Shown piece after piece: positions 1 to 5,402 of a DNA stretch of 5,495 bases. Each line of letters starts with the position of its first letter. The stretch's first letter is position 1. Both the position numbers and the translations under genes were made by a program. Below the pieces are notes generated by a model. It ran no database searches, was not told the DNA's origin, and saw nothing but the letters and a program-made list of their open reading frames with translations. The stretch lies in contig JAAYAO010000285.1 in the NCBI GenBank assembly GCA_012719335.1, positions 1 to 5,495 of the forward strand, given 5' to 3'. The stretch comes from Propionibacterium sp. (GTDB lineage Bacteria > Actinomycetota > Actinomycetes > Propionibacteriales > Propionibacteriaceae).

Positions 1-703
1 CGTCGCCCCCCTCATCGCCGGGCCCCTCGGTCGGGTCACCGGACGGCCCGCTGGTCGGCTCACCGGACGGCCCGCTGGTCGGGTCGCCGGAGGGGTCATC
101 GGTGGGGTCGCCGGACGGGTTGTCGGTCGGGTCGCCGGACGGGTCGTCGGTGGGATCGCCCGAGGGGCTCGGCTCCGGCGAGTCGGACGCCCCGGGGCTG
201 GGGGAGGGGTCACCCTGCGGTTCGCCGCAGTTGCCGGCGGCCAGAATCTGCAGCCCTTCCTCGTACCGTTCGGCCGCGGCGCTGTGCTGCTGCTGCCCGG
301 CCAGCACATCGGCCTGACCCTCGATACTGGCCACCAGGTTCAACCGCACCCGGCAGTCGTACCGCTCGGGAGCCCGATCCAGGGCCACGGTGAAGCTCTC
401 CCGGGCGGCGTCGTAATCGCGCAACTGGTACTCCGCGGTGCCCCGGTTGTAAACCGCGATCCACGACTCGAAGACGTTCAGGAAACCCAACTGGGCGAAG
501 CCCGCCCGACTCGACCCATAGTTGCCGTCCTCATAGGCCCGGGTGGCGGCGGCATTGACCCCGACCATCGACAGCGACTTGATCGCGAACACCAGCAGCA
601 ACACCAGCACCGGGGCGGCCCGCAACAACCACTGCACACCGCGCTCACTCAGCCATGCCGGGCGTTGGAAGCCCCGACGGGCTCGTCGCCGATCGCCACT
701 CAT
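1..703 (-). CDS. TPR-like membrane protein with Gly-Asp-Pro-Thr repeat tail (C-terminus beyond window)
   Basis: This gene is open from ATG at 703 to the window edge (234 codons seen). Its ATG overlaps the stop of the upstream VWA gene as ATGA, and AAAGGGAG lies 5 nt before it, so the start is firm. The product has a basic cytoplasmic N-terminus (RRRARR, residues 5-10), one membrane segment at about 29-49, and then a TPR-like helical hairpin at about 80-112 (NRGTAEYQLRDYDAARESF, then ALDRAP). A second helical pair follows at about 118-156. The only two cysteines seen, C117 and C159, flank that pair and could form a disulfide. From about 162 the chain is disordered and made of Gly-Asp-Pro-Thr-type octapeptides. 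Its place after two VWA genes matches BatC/BatE-type TPR proteins of Bat operons, which are proposed protein-protein adaptors. The TPR assignment rests on motif spacing only. By the positive-inside rule everything after residue 50 is extracytoplasmic. Confidence 0.85.
   Translation of the reverse strand, partial: MSGDRRRARRGFQRPAWLSERGVQWLLRAAPVLVLLLVFAIKSLSMVGVNAAATRAYEDGNYGSSRAGFAQLGFLNVFESWIAVYNRGTAEYQLRDYDAARESFTVALDRAPERYDCRVRLNLVASIEGQADVLAGQQQHSAAAERYEEGLQILAAGNCGEPQGDPSPSPGASDSPEPSPSGDPTDDPSGDPTDNPSGDPTDDPSGDPTSGPSGEPTSGPSGDPTEGPGDEGGD
17..160 (-). repeat. In-frame 24-bp tandem repeat coding for GDPTDDPS-like octapeptides
   Basis: Six tandem 24-bp units lie inside the TPR-like gene (residues 182-229). 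Read on the minus strand they encode GDPTDDPS, GDPTDNPS, GDPTDDPS, GDPTSGPS, GEPTSGPS and GDPTEGPG. The unit is a multiple of three, so gain or loss of copies keeps the frame. The two units toward the left edge are almost identical in DNA (GGCCCGCTGGTCGG occurs twice on the plus strand at 45-82), which suggests recent duplication. The tail is acidic and rich in Pro, Ser and Thr, a composition typical of extended wall-spanning or glycosylated stalks in actinomycetes; that role is inference. Confidence 0.85.
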
Positions 704-1653
704 CGCAACTCCCTTTGCACCTGACGGAAGCGCACCGCCACCAGCCAGGCCTCCCACAGGGCCAGCCCCACCAGCACGGTGGCGAAGATCCAACTCAGGT
801 CGACCCCACTGGTCACCTCACCCCCGGACAGGGCGGCGAAGCCCTGGTCGGGGCCGTCCAGGCCGAGTTCGTCGTCGGGGGACGCCCGGTGCAGGTACTC
901 CCCACCCAGGTCGGTGGCGATCGTGCGCAGCGCGTCCTCGTCGATCCGCGACATCGCGTCCCCGCGTTCCTCGTAGTCGTACACGTAGTCGTCGCGGTCG
1001 GCGCTGTGCCGCATTCGGCCACCCGAGCTGGTGCCGTACCCGAGCACCGCGGCGGCATCGATCTTGTCGGCGAGTCCCGAGAAGGAATCCGGGGCCTCGT
1101 CGAGGGTCTGTTCCCCGTCCCCGAAGTAGATCAGCATCCGTTGCCGGCCCGGATCGTCCTCGGCGAGTTGATCCAGCAATTCCTCGGTGACCGGCAGCCC
1201 GACCGAGATCGAACTACCCGCCCCGTAATACGCATCCATGTACCCCATCGACTCGGCCATCGTCGCGACCGCGGTGGTGTCGGTGGTGGGCGGCAGCTCC
1301 ACCCGGGCGTCGTTGTCGAAGGTGATCAGGGTGAACCGGGCCCCGGTGTACTCGGTGACGACCTCGCGCACGTCGTGCTGTACCCCGGTCAGCCGGGTGT
1401 TGTTGCCGTCGTAATCCTCGGCGGCCATCGAGGTGGTGCGGTCGACCAGCAGAATCACGTCCAGGTTGCTGACCCGGCCGGTCGTGGCGTCCGCGCCGAC
1501 CACCGGACGCACCGCGATCAGTGCCAGCGCGAGCCCCATGCCAGCTCGTCGCAACCAGGTGCGACGGTCTCCCGAGCGCTTCAGCAGCAGCAGTGCCACC
1601 GCGACCGCGGCCAGCCCCAACACCAGGGCGATCCAATCGGGATGGAAGGTCAT
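700..1653 (-). CDS. VWA-domain membrane protein, BatB-like (second VWA protein)
   Basis: A 317-residue protein with two N-terminal membrane segments (about 7-24 and 37-52) joined by a basic loop (KRSGDRRTWLRR), a VWA domain at about 63-270, and a C-terminal membrane segment (about 286-308) ending in a basic tail. The basic loop and tail place the VWA domain outside the membrane. The metal-ion-dependent adhesion site (MIDAS) reads D71-R-T73-T-S75, so the first serine of the usual DxSxS is threonine. GAGSSIS (144-150) and FGDGE (177-181) are the other expected metal-site loops. A Tyr/Asp-rich insert (DRDDYVYDYEERGD, 219-232) falls late in the domain. The gene starts at ATG 1653, overlapping the previous stop as ATGA, with GGAGG 8 nt upstream. 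A TTG five codons earlier is much less likely. Bat-type VWA proteins are predicted partners of MoxR ATPases; the ligand is unknown. Confidence 0.92.
   Translation of the reverse strand: MTFHPDWIALVLGLAAVAVALLLLKRSGDRRTWLRRAGMGLALALIAVRPVVGADATTGRVSNLDVILLVDRTTSMAAEDYDGNNTRLTGVQHDVREVVTEYTGARFTLITFDNDARVELPPTTDTTAVATMAESMGYMDAYYGAGSSISVGLPVTEELLDQLAEDDPGRQRMLIYFGDGEQTLDEAPDSFSGLADKIDAAAVLGYGTSSGGRMRHSADRDDYVYDYEERGDAMSRIDEDALRTIATDLGGEYLHRASPDDELGLDGPDQGFAALSGGEVTSGVDLSWIFATVLVGLALWEAWLVAVRFRQVQRELR
709..716 (-). promoter_or_regulatory. Ribosome binding site of the TPR-like gene
   Basis: AAAGGGAG lies 5 nt before the ATG at 703, inside the end of the upstream VWA gene. Together with the ATGA overlap it fixes the start of a gene whose 3' end is outside the window. 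Confidence 0.7.
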
Positions 1654-2609
1654 TGGCGCAACCTCCAAGCCGCCACGAACAATCCGATCAGGCCGAGACC
1701 GACCAGCACCAGGCCCGGGGCCCGCTGATCGCTGGCGGTCGCGGTGGGCAGCCCCCGCAGCCGCTGGCGGTCCATCGTTTCGATCGAACCGACGACCTGT
1801 TCCACCCCGGTGCGATCGTCCATCGTGTAGGTCAGGCCCCCGGTTCTGGCGACCTGCCGGCGCATCTCACGGGTCTCCTCGCGCATCCGCGGCGCCACCG
1901 CATGCACCACGATCTCCTTGTCGACGGCCAGTTCGACCGCCTGCGGCAGGGTGTAGATCGCGTCCCCGTTGACCAGGTTGTCGGTGGCCAGAATGATGGT
2001 GCGGGCGCGCGGCTCGTCCGGGCGGTCGAACCGCAACACGCAGGAGGCCAGCCCGTCCCCGATCAGGGACGAACCGTTGCCCTCGTAGGTGCCGCGGGAC
2101 CAGTTGTAGGAGTAGTCCTCCAGCTCCCGCACCCCGGTTTCCAGTTGCTCGGCGATGAAGGTGTAGTCGTTGGTCAGCGGAAACTTCATCACCGCACTGG
2201 AATCCCAGATCACCAGGCCGATGCGTTCCCCGCGCAACTCCCCGGCCAACTCGGCGAACGACTCCATCAGGCCGGCATCGATCTCCTGCATCGAGCCCGA
2301 CACGTCCAGGCACAGCACCACGTCGCGGTTGTGCTGTTCGGAGTCACCGCCGGCGGCATCGGAGAGCCGGGCCGACAGCAACGAGGCGCCGAGCACCAGC
2401 AGCGTCACCGCGATCACCTGCACCAGCATCCAGCGACGGTGGTCGCGGGCCAGTCGGACGAAGCGGGGGGTCCGGCGCATCCGGTCGGTGTTGGCCGCGA
2501 GCAGACCGGAGCCGGGTTCGGCCGGCCGGTCGCGCAGCACGAACAGCGCCGACAGGGCCACCACGGCCAGCAGGATCGGGATCAGCATCCACCAGTTCGT
2601 CAGTGCCAC
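1650..2609 (-). CDS. VWA-domain membrane protein, BatA-like (first VWA protein)
   Basis: A 319-residue protein with membrane segments at about 6-25, 61-81 and 299-315, and a VWA domain at about 95-280 between the second and third. The loop between the first two segments is strongly basic (DRMRRTPRFVRLARDHRR), so it should be cytoplasmic and the VWA domain extracytoplasmic. The MIDAS is complete: D102-V-S104-G-S106-M, GTYEGNGSSLIGDGL (173-187) and ATDN (208-211). The region just after the DxSxS motif and the IGLVIW strand (130-135) match the classic Rossmann-like VWA fold. It begins with GTG at 2609, overlapping the previous gene by 10 nt. AAAGG at 2621-2625 is 11 nt upstream, rather far, so an ATG at 2588 (residue 8) is a weaker alternative. 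In MoxR/Bat operons such proteins are thought to be matured or regulated by the ATPase. Here it sits directly before a second VWA gene, a typical BatA-BatB pair. Confidence 0.93.
   Translation of the reverse strand: MALTNWWMLIPILLAVVALSALFVLRDRPAEPGSGLLAANTDRMRRTPRFVRLARDHRRWMLVQVIAVTLLVLGASLLSARLSDAAGGDSEQHNRDVVLCLDVSGSMQEIDAGLMESFAELAGELRGERIGLVIWDSSAVMKFPLTNDYTFIAEQLETGVRELEDYSYNWSRGTYEGNGSSLIGDGLASCVLRFDRPDEPRARTIILATDNLVNGDAIYTLPQAVELAVDKEIVVHAVAPRMREETREMRRQVARTGGLTYTMDDRTGVEQVVGSIETMDRQRLRGLPTATASDQRAPGLVLVGLGLIGLFVAAWRLRQ
1662..1666 (-). promoter_or_regulatory. Ribosome binding site deciding the start of the second VWA gene
   Basis: GGAGG lies 8 nt before the ATG at 1653. It supports that ATG over the in-frame TTG at 1668-1666, which would overlap the Shine-Dalgarno itself and lengthen the protein by five residues. 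Confidence 0.75.
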
Positions 2610-3085
2610 GACCCCACCAACCTTTCGGCCTCGCCGGCCGATTCGGCCACCGAACGCTGCACCGCGGGGGCGAACTGCGGTGGGTAGAGCACCTCGATCC
2701 AGTCGGCGAGGTGCCCGAATCGGGCGTCCCCGGCCAGGGTGGCCTGCACATCGGTCAGCGTCATCCGGTCGACCGGACGGCCGGTCGCGTCGGCCACGAA
2801 GGCCCGGACGGTCTGGCTGAGCTCCTGATGGGCCTCGCGTTCACCCAGCTCACCGGCGGCATGTCGCTGTCGGATCGCGGCGATCCGAGCCAGGCATTCG
2901 GCCCGGAACTGGTTCGGGTCCGGCGGCGGGGGCGGTGGCGGAGGGGCGGGTGGGCGCACCCGGGTCAGCCACACGATCAACGGTGGCACCCCGAAGAACA
3001 ACACCAGCGCGAGGATGCCGGAGATCAGCCAGAAAGGTGAGTAGGCCTGCGGGCCGTAAATTTCCAACAGCTCAGTCGTTGCCAT
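2600..3085 (-). CDS. Small single-pass membrane protein with polyproline linker (DUF4381-like)
   Basis: A 161-residue protein with a short N-terminus, one membrane segment at about 17-41 followed by TRVR (41-44), a proline run with eight consecutive prolines at 48-55, and a helical C-terminal domain rich in Ala, Glu and Arg (about 58-161). The arginines after the membrane segment put the C-terminal domain in the cytoplasm. Layout and position between DUF58 and the VWA genes resemble the DUF4381 proteins of proteobacterial MoxR-VWA clusters, but I assign that only from architecture and context. There is no catalytic motif. It starts at ATG 3085 with GGAAAGG 7 nt upstream and overlaps the DUF58 gene by 14 nt. 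A role as an adaptor between the cytoplasmic MoxR/DUF58 and the membrane VWA proteins is plausible inference. Confidence 0.88.
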   Translation of the reverse strand: MATTELLEIYGPQAYSPFWLISGILALVLFFGVPPLIVWLTRVRPPAPPPPPPPPDPNQFRAECLARIAAIRQRHAAGELGEREAHQELSQTVRAFVADATGRPVDRMTLTDVQATLAGDARFGHLADWIEVLYPPQFAPAVQRSVAESAGEAERLVGSWH

Positions 3086-3947
3086 GGCGGTGCCTTTCCA
3101 GCAACCGGAACAACGTCATGATCACCTGATCCTCACCGGTGATGTGTTCGCCGGCGATGCCGAGCCGCTCCAGGGTGCGACGGCGGCGGGCATGGCGTTC
3201 GGCGTCGGCCGCGGCGATCTCGGCGTGCAGCTGGGCGTCGTTGCGCAGGAAGGCCGGAATCGCGTCCCAGGTGTCGGCGTCGATCACCGGGGTCGATTCC
3301 AACCCCGGGTCGGTCGGGTCGAGGTCGGCCAGGGTCAGAAAGAGGATCTCGTGTTGCACCCGCAGCAGGCGCAACAACCGTTCGTCCTCTTCGGAGAGAT
3401 CGACGTCGTCGGTGATGACCACCATGATGGTGCGCCGCCGGATCGCGCGGGTCACGTAATCGAGGCAGCCGGTCAGGTCACCGGCGGCCGAGGTGGGTTC
3501 GACCAGGTGCCCCAGCATCCGCTCCAGGGCCAGTTCGGTGGTGGCCGGACGCACCGAATGCACCTCCTCGGCGTCGCCGTAGACCATCCCCACGTAGTCG
3601 GAGTGTTTGGTGGCCAGATAGCCCATCACCCCGGCGGCGAAGATCGCGATCTCGTTCTTCGGCGTGCGGTCGGGGCACAGTCCGGCCATCGACCGTCCCC
3701 GGCCCACCACCAACAGAATCGTGTGCTTGCGTTCGGCGTGGTACCGCTTCACCAGCAGCTCACCCTTGCGAGCCGAGGCCTTCCAGTCGAGGTCCTTCAC
3801 ATCGTCCCCGGCGACGTACTCGCGCAGGTCCTGGAAGTCCATCGATCGTCCGCTGTGGAAGGACTGATATTCGCCGTCCAGCAGACCGCGCACCTTGCGG
3901 TGCGCGTGGATCGCCATCCGGGTCTTGACCTTGGTCAGCAGCGCCAT
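3072..3947 (-). CDS. DUF58-family protein (VWA-like, cytoplasmic)
   Basis: A 291-residue protein carrying the DUF58 signature: GRSMDFQDLREYVAGDDVK (33-51), then LDWKASARKGELLVKRYHAER (split as LDWKASARKG 53-62 and ELLVKRYHAER 63-73). A VWA-like fold follows, but where DUF58/VWA proteins usually have DxSxS this one reads G82-R-G84-R-S86-M, so the first metal-binding aspartate is gone. The later TDD (179-181) is present. There is no membrane segment, unlike longer DUF58 proteins, so it should act in the cytoplasm or at the inner membrane face. The C-terminus (about 240-291) is helical and rich in Arg and Glu. DUF58 genes are near-constant neighbours of MoxR ATPases and are considered their partners; the biochemical role is not established. 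The ATG at 3947 lies 4 nt after the MoxR stop with no clear Shine-Dalgarno, so translation probably depends on coupling. Confidence 0.94.
   Translation of the reverse strand: MALLTKVKTRMAIHAHRKVRGLLDGEYQSFHSGRSMDFQDLREYVAGDDVKDLDWKASARKGELLVKRYHAERKHTILLVVGRGRSMAGLCPDRTPKNEIAIFAAGVMGYLATKHSDYVGMVYGDAEEVHSVRPATTELALERMLGHLVEPTSAAGDLTGCLDYVTRAIRRRTIMVVITDDVDLSEEDERLLRLLRVQHEILFLTLADLDPTDPGLESTPVIDADTWDAIPAFLRNDAQLHAEIAAADAERHARRRRTLERLGIAGEHITGEDQVIMTLFRLLERHRHGND
3093..3099 (-). promoter_or_regulatory. Ribosome binding site of the polyproline membrane protein gene
   Basis: GGAAAGG lies 7 nt before the ATG at 3085, within the last codons of the DUF58 gene. It supports independent or coupled initiation at that ATG. 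Confidence 0.65.
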
Positions 3948-3951
3948 GACA

Positions 3952-5165
3952 TCACGGCGTCGGCACGGCCTGGAAGATCGCGTCGATCACCATCTCGGGC
4001 CGGACGCGGTCGGCCAGGGCCTCGAAGGTCAACACCAGACGGTGCCGCAGGATCGAATGGCGCAGGGCCTGGACGTCCTCGGGAATCACGTGCCCGCGTC
4101 CATTGATCAGCGCCATCGCCCGCGCGGTGGTCAACATCGCGATCGCCCCGCGCGGGGAGGCGCCGTACTCGACGTAGCGGGCGACCTCCTCACCCATGTA
4201 CTGGGCCGGGTGCCGGGTGGCGTTGATCAGGGCGACGATGTAGCGCTTGATGGCGGCGTCGACGTACACCCGGGTGGCCATGTCCTGCAGGTTCTCGACA
4301 TCGCTCGGGCTGACCACCGCATCGATCGAGCGGGAGTCGAGCTCACCGGTTTCGATCCGGTTGAGCACCTCGAACTCCTCCTCCATCGTGGGGTAGTTCA
4401 CGATCTCCTTGAGCAGGAAGCGGTCCATCTGGGCCTGGGGCAGCACATAGGTGCCCTCTTCCTCGATCGGGTTCTGGGTGGCCAGCACCATGAACGGCTC
4501 GGGCAGCCGGTGGGTCTCGCCACCGATCGTGGTCTGCCGCTCCTGCATCGCCTCGAGCATCGCCGACTGGGTCTTGGCGCTCGACCGGTTGATCTCGTCC
4601 AGCAGCACGAAGTTGGCATGGACGGGGCCGAGTTGGGTGATGAAGTCGGCGGTGCGCGAATCGAAGACCTGGGTGCCGATGATGTCCGACGGCAGCAGGT
4701 CGGGGGTGCACTGAATCCGGTGGAAGGTGGCCTGCACGGTGCTGGCCAGGGTGGACGCGGCCAGGGTCTTCGCCAGACCCGGCACCGACTCCAACAGAAT
4801 GTGACCCCGGCTGATCAGGGTGACCAGCAGCGCCCGGCTCAGATCGTGCTGACCGACCACCTTGGTGGCGAAACCCTCCCGGATCGCCTGCACGGTGCGG
4901 TTGGCCGCGGCCATCTCGTCACTGCTGATCGTGGGACGGGGGGCGCTGGGAGCGGCGAACTGTGCCGGCTCCTGGCCGCGGCGTCCGGTCTGCTGCTGGG
5001 GCTGCTGGGGGTAGTGCGCGGGTTGGCCGTAACCCGGTTGGGACGGGTAGCCGGGGCCGACGACTGACTGGTCGGTGGGTATCCGGGTTGTGGGCCGGCG
5101 GGGTTGGGACGACCGTAGTCGGGTTGGCCGCCGGGGGCCGAGGGTTGGCTGTAGGGGTGGGACAC
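3952..5165 (-). CDS. MoxR-family AAA+ ATPase, apparent frameshift in N-terminal tail
   Basis: A MoxR-type AAA+ ATPase, a hexameric-type chaperone thought to remodel VWA partners. Numbering from the in-frame ATG at 4914 gives a 320-residue core, the usual MoxR length. It has VVGQ (19-22), Walker A ESVPGLAKT (42-50, with Ser where Gly is common), Walker B LLDEINR (104-110), sensor 1 ATQNP (145-149), the arginine-containing MDRFLL (163-168), and sensor 2 GASPRG (251-256). Upstream is a disordered Pro/Gln/Gly/Tyr tail of the kind many actinobacterial MoxR proteins carry. Its first part is coded in one frame from GTG 5165 (SHPYSQPSAPGGQPDYGRP...), preceded by GAGGAG at 5 nt. The second part (...GPGYPSQPGYGQPAHYPQQ) and the core are one frame over. 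The span 5165-3952 is 1214 nt, one short of a whole number of codons; restoring one base gives about 404 residues. An unshifted start at ATG 5205 exists but has no Shine-Dalgarno and runs through rare codons (CTA, ATA, AGG). Core identity is certain; the N-terminus is not. Confidence 0.93.
5060..5090 (-). other. Probable frameshift site in the MoxR N-terminal tail
   Basis: Upstream of this stretch, the frame begun at GTG 5165 gives a Pro/Gln/Gly/Tyr-rich tail (QPDYGRPNPAGPQPGYPPT) with G/C third positions. Downstream, the same composition continues only in the neighbouring frame (SVVGPGYPSQPGYGQPA). Both frames are open across the overlap, so no stop pins the site; it is placed by composition. 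One missing base (for example CCGGAC reduced to CCGAC, or ACCCAG to ACCAG) would explain it. Sequencing error, real mutation and programmed -1 shifting cannot be told apart here; no obvious slippery heptamer is seen. Confidence 0.65.
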
Positions 5166-5170
5166 ACGAG

Positions 5171-5176
5171 CTCCTC
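5171..5176 (-). promoter_or_regulatory. Ribosome binding site of the MoxR gene
   Basis: GAGGAG ends 5 nt before the GTG at 5165. It is the strongest Shine-Dalgarno near any candidate MoxR start and the main reason to prefer that start. Four of its six bases (GAGG, 5173-5176) belong to the arm of an 11-bp inverted repeat. Confidence 0.75.
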
Positions 5177-5221
5177 GGGCTGCGCACAAGAATCGGACGC
5201 CCCATGATAGGCAGCCCGAGG
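5173..5221 (-). promoter_or_regulatory. 11-bp perfect inverted repeat overlapping the MoxR ribosome binding site
   Basis: CCTCGGGCTGC (5173-5183, plus strand) and GCAGCCCGAGG (5211-5221) are exact reverse complements separated by 27 nt. In minus-strand RNA the proximal arm ends in the GAGG of the Shine-Dalgarno, so pairing would hide the ribosome binding site 5 to 10 nt before the GTG. The stem would be nine G-C and two A-U/T pairs, stable despite the long loop. It could equally be a DNA operator whose arm centres lie 38 bp apart and flank a possible -10 element. Which applies depends on where transcription starts. Confidence 0.55.
5204..5209 (-). promoter_or_regulatory. Possible -10 element of the operon promoter
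   Basis: TATCAT on the minus strand fits the actinobacterial TAnnnT -10 pattern and is the best such hexamer in the intergenic region. No convincing -35 hexamer is seen 16-18 nt upstream (sequence AAACCC). If used, transcription would begin near 5197, giving a leader of about 30 nt that lacks the distal arm of the inverted repeat. Confidence 0.25.
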
Positions 5222-5302
5222 GGCAGGGGTTTACTTCCTTGTGTTCGGGGGCGGCGTCGGTGCCGCGACCGGGGCACATTTCGACCCGGCCACGGTGCGT
5301 AC

Positions 5303-5396
5303 CCGACGTCCGAGGCCCGGACTGGTTTCGACGGGCTCAACCGACGTCCGGGGTTCGGGCTGAACCGGCGTCCGGGTCGGGTTCAACCGGCGTCCG
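5303..5396. repeat. Four intergenic copies of CCGRCGTCCG with a GGTTTCGAC-GGCTCAACC element
   Basis: CCGACGTCCG occurs at 5303-5312 and 5341-5350, and CCGGCGTCCG at 5365-5374 and 5387-5396. The last three copies lie in longer near-repeats of the form YTSAACCGRCGTCCG (5336-5350, 5360-5374, 5382-5396) with a 22-24 nt period. At 5324-5342 lies GGTTTCGACGGGCTCAACC, which resembles an interspersed actinobacterial repeat I recall as TTTCGAC(A/G)GGCTCAACC; I cannot check this. Short stems are possible (GGTTC/GAACC at 5352-5366), but no T-rich tail follows on either strand, so this is not a standard intrinsic terminator. Confidence 0.6.
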
Positions 5397-5402
5397 GTCG
5401 GC

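Noticed and set aside
17..160. Regular 24-bp repeats as a possible CRISPR array
   Set aside because: There are no unique spacers; units are directly adjacent, keep a reading frame and encode a simple octapeptide.
1654..1668. TTG start five codons earlier for the second VWA gene
   Set aside because: It would overlap the GGAGG that serves the ATG at 1653, and the ATGA overlap matches the next junction.
655..1728. Plus-strand reading frame of 357 codons opposite the second VWA gene
   Set aside because: Antisense shadow with no ribosome binding site or recognisable motif.
1521..2687. Long open plus-strand reading frame of 388 codons opposite the VWA genes
   Set aside because: It is antisense to two clear VWA genes, is His/Gln/Arg-rich and low in complexity, and shows no domain. 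Such frames arise when the complementary gene has strong G/C third positions.
700..3947. Methanol-dehydrogenase (mxa) maturation cluster
   Set aside because: MoxR plus VWA genes alone do not imply methanol oxidation; no dehydrogenase or cytochrome gene is present.
3895..5067. Long open plus-strand reading frame of 390 codons opposite MoxR
   Set aside because: Same reasoning: it is the complement of the MoxR core, which has every AAA+ motif.
5205..5340. Upstream starts at 5340 or 5205 giving an unshifted MoxR reading frame
   Set aside because: The extension is Arg/Ser-rich with rare codons (CTA, ATA, AGG, CGA), lacks a Shine-Dalgarno, and ignores the well-placed GAGGAG-GTG start in the neighbouring frame.
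5324..5402. Intrinsic terminator after the right-edge gene
   Set aside because: Only 4-5 bp stems are visible and there is no T-run after them on the minus strand.
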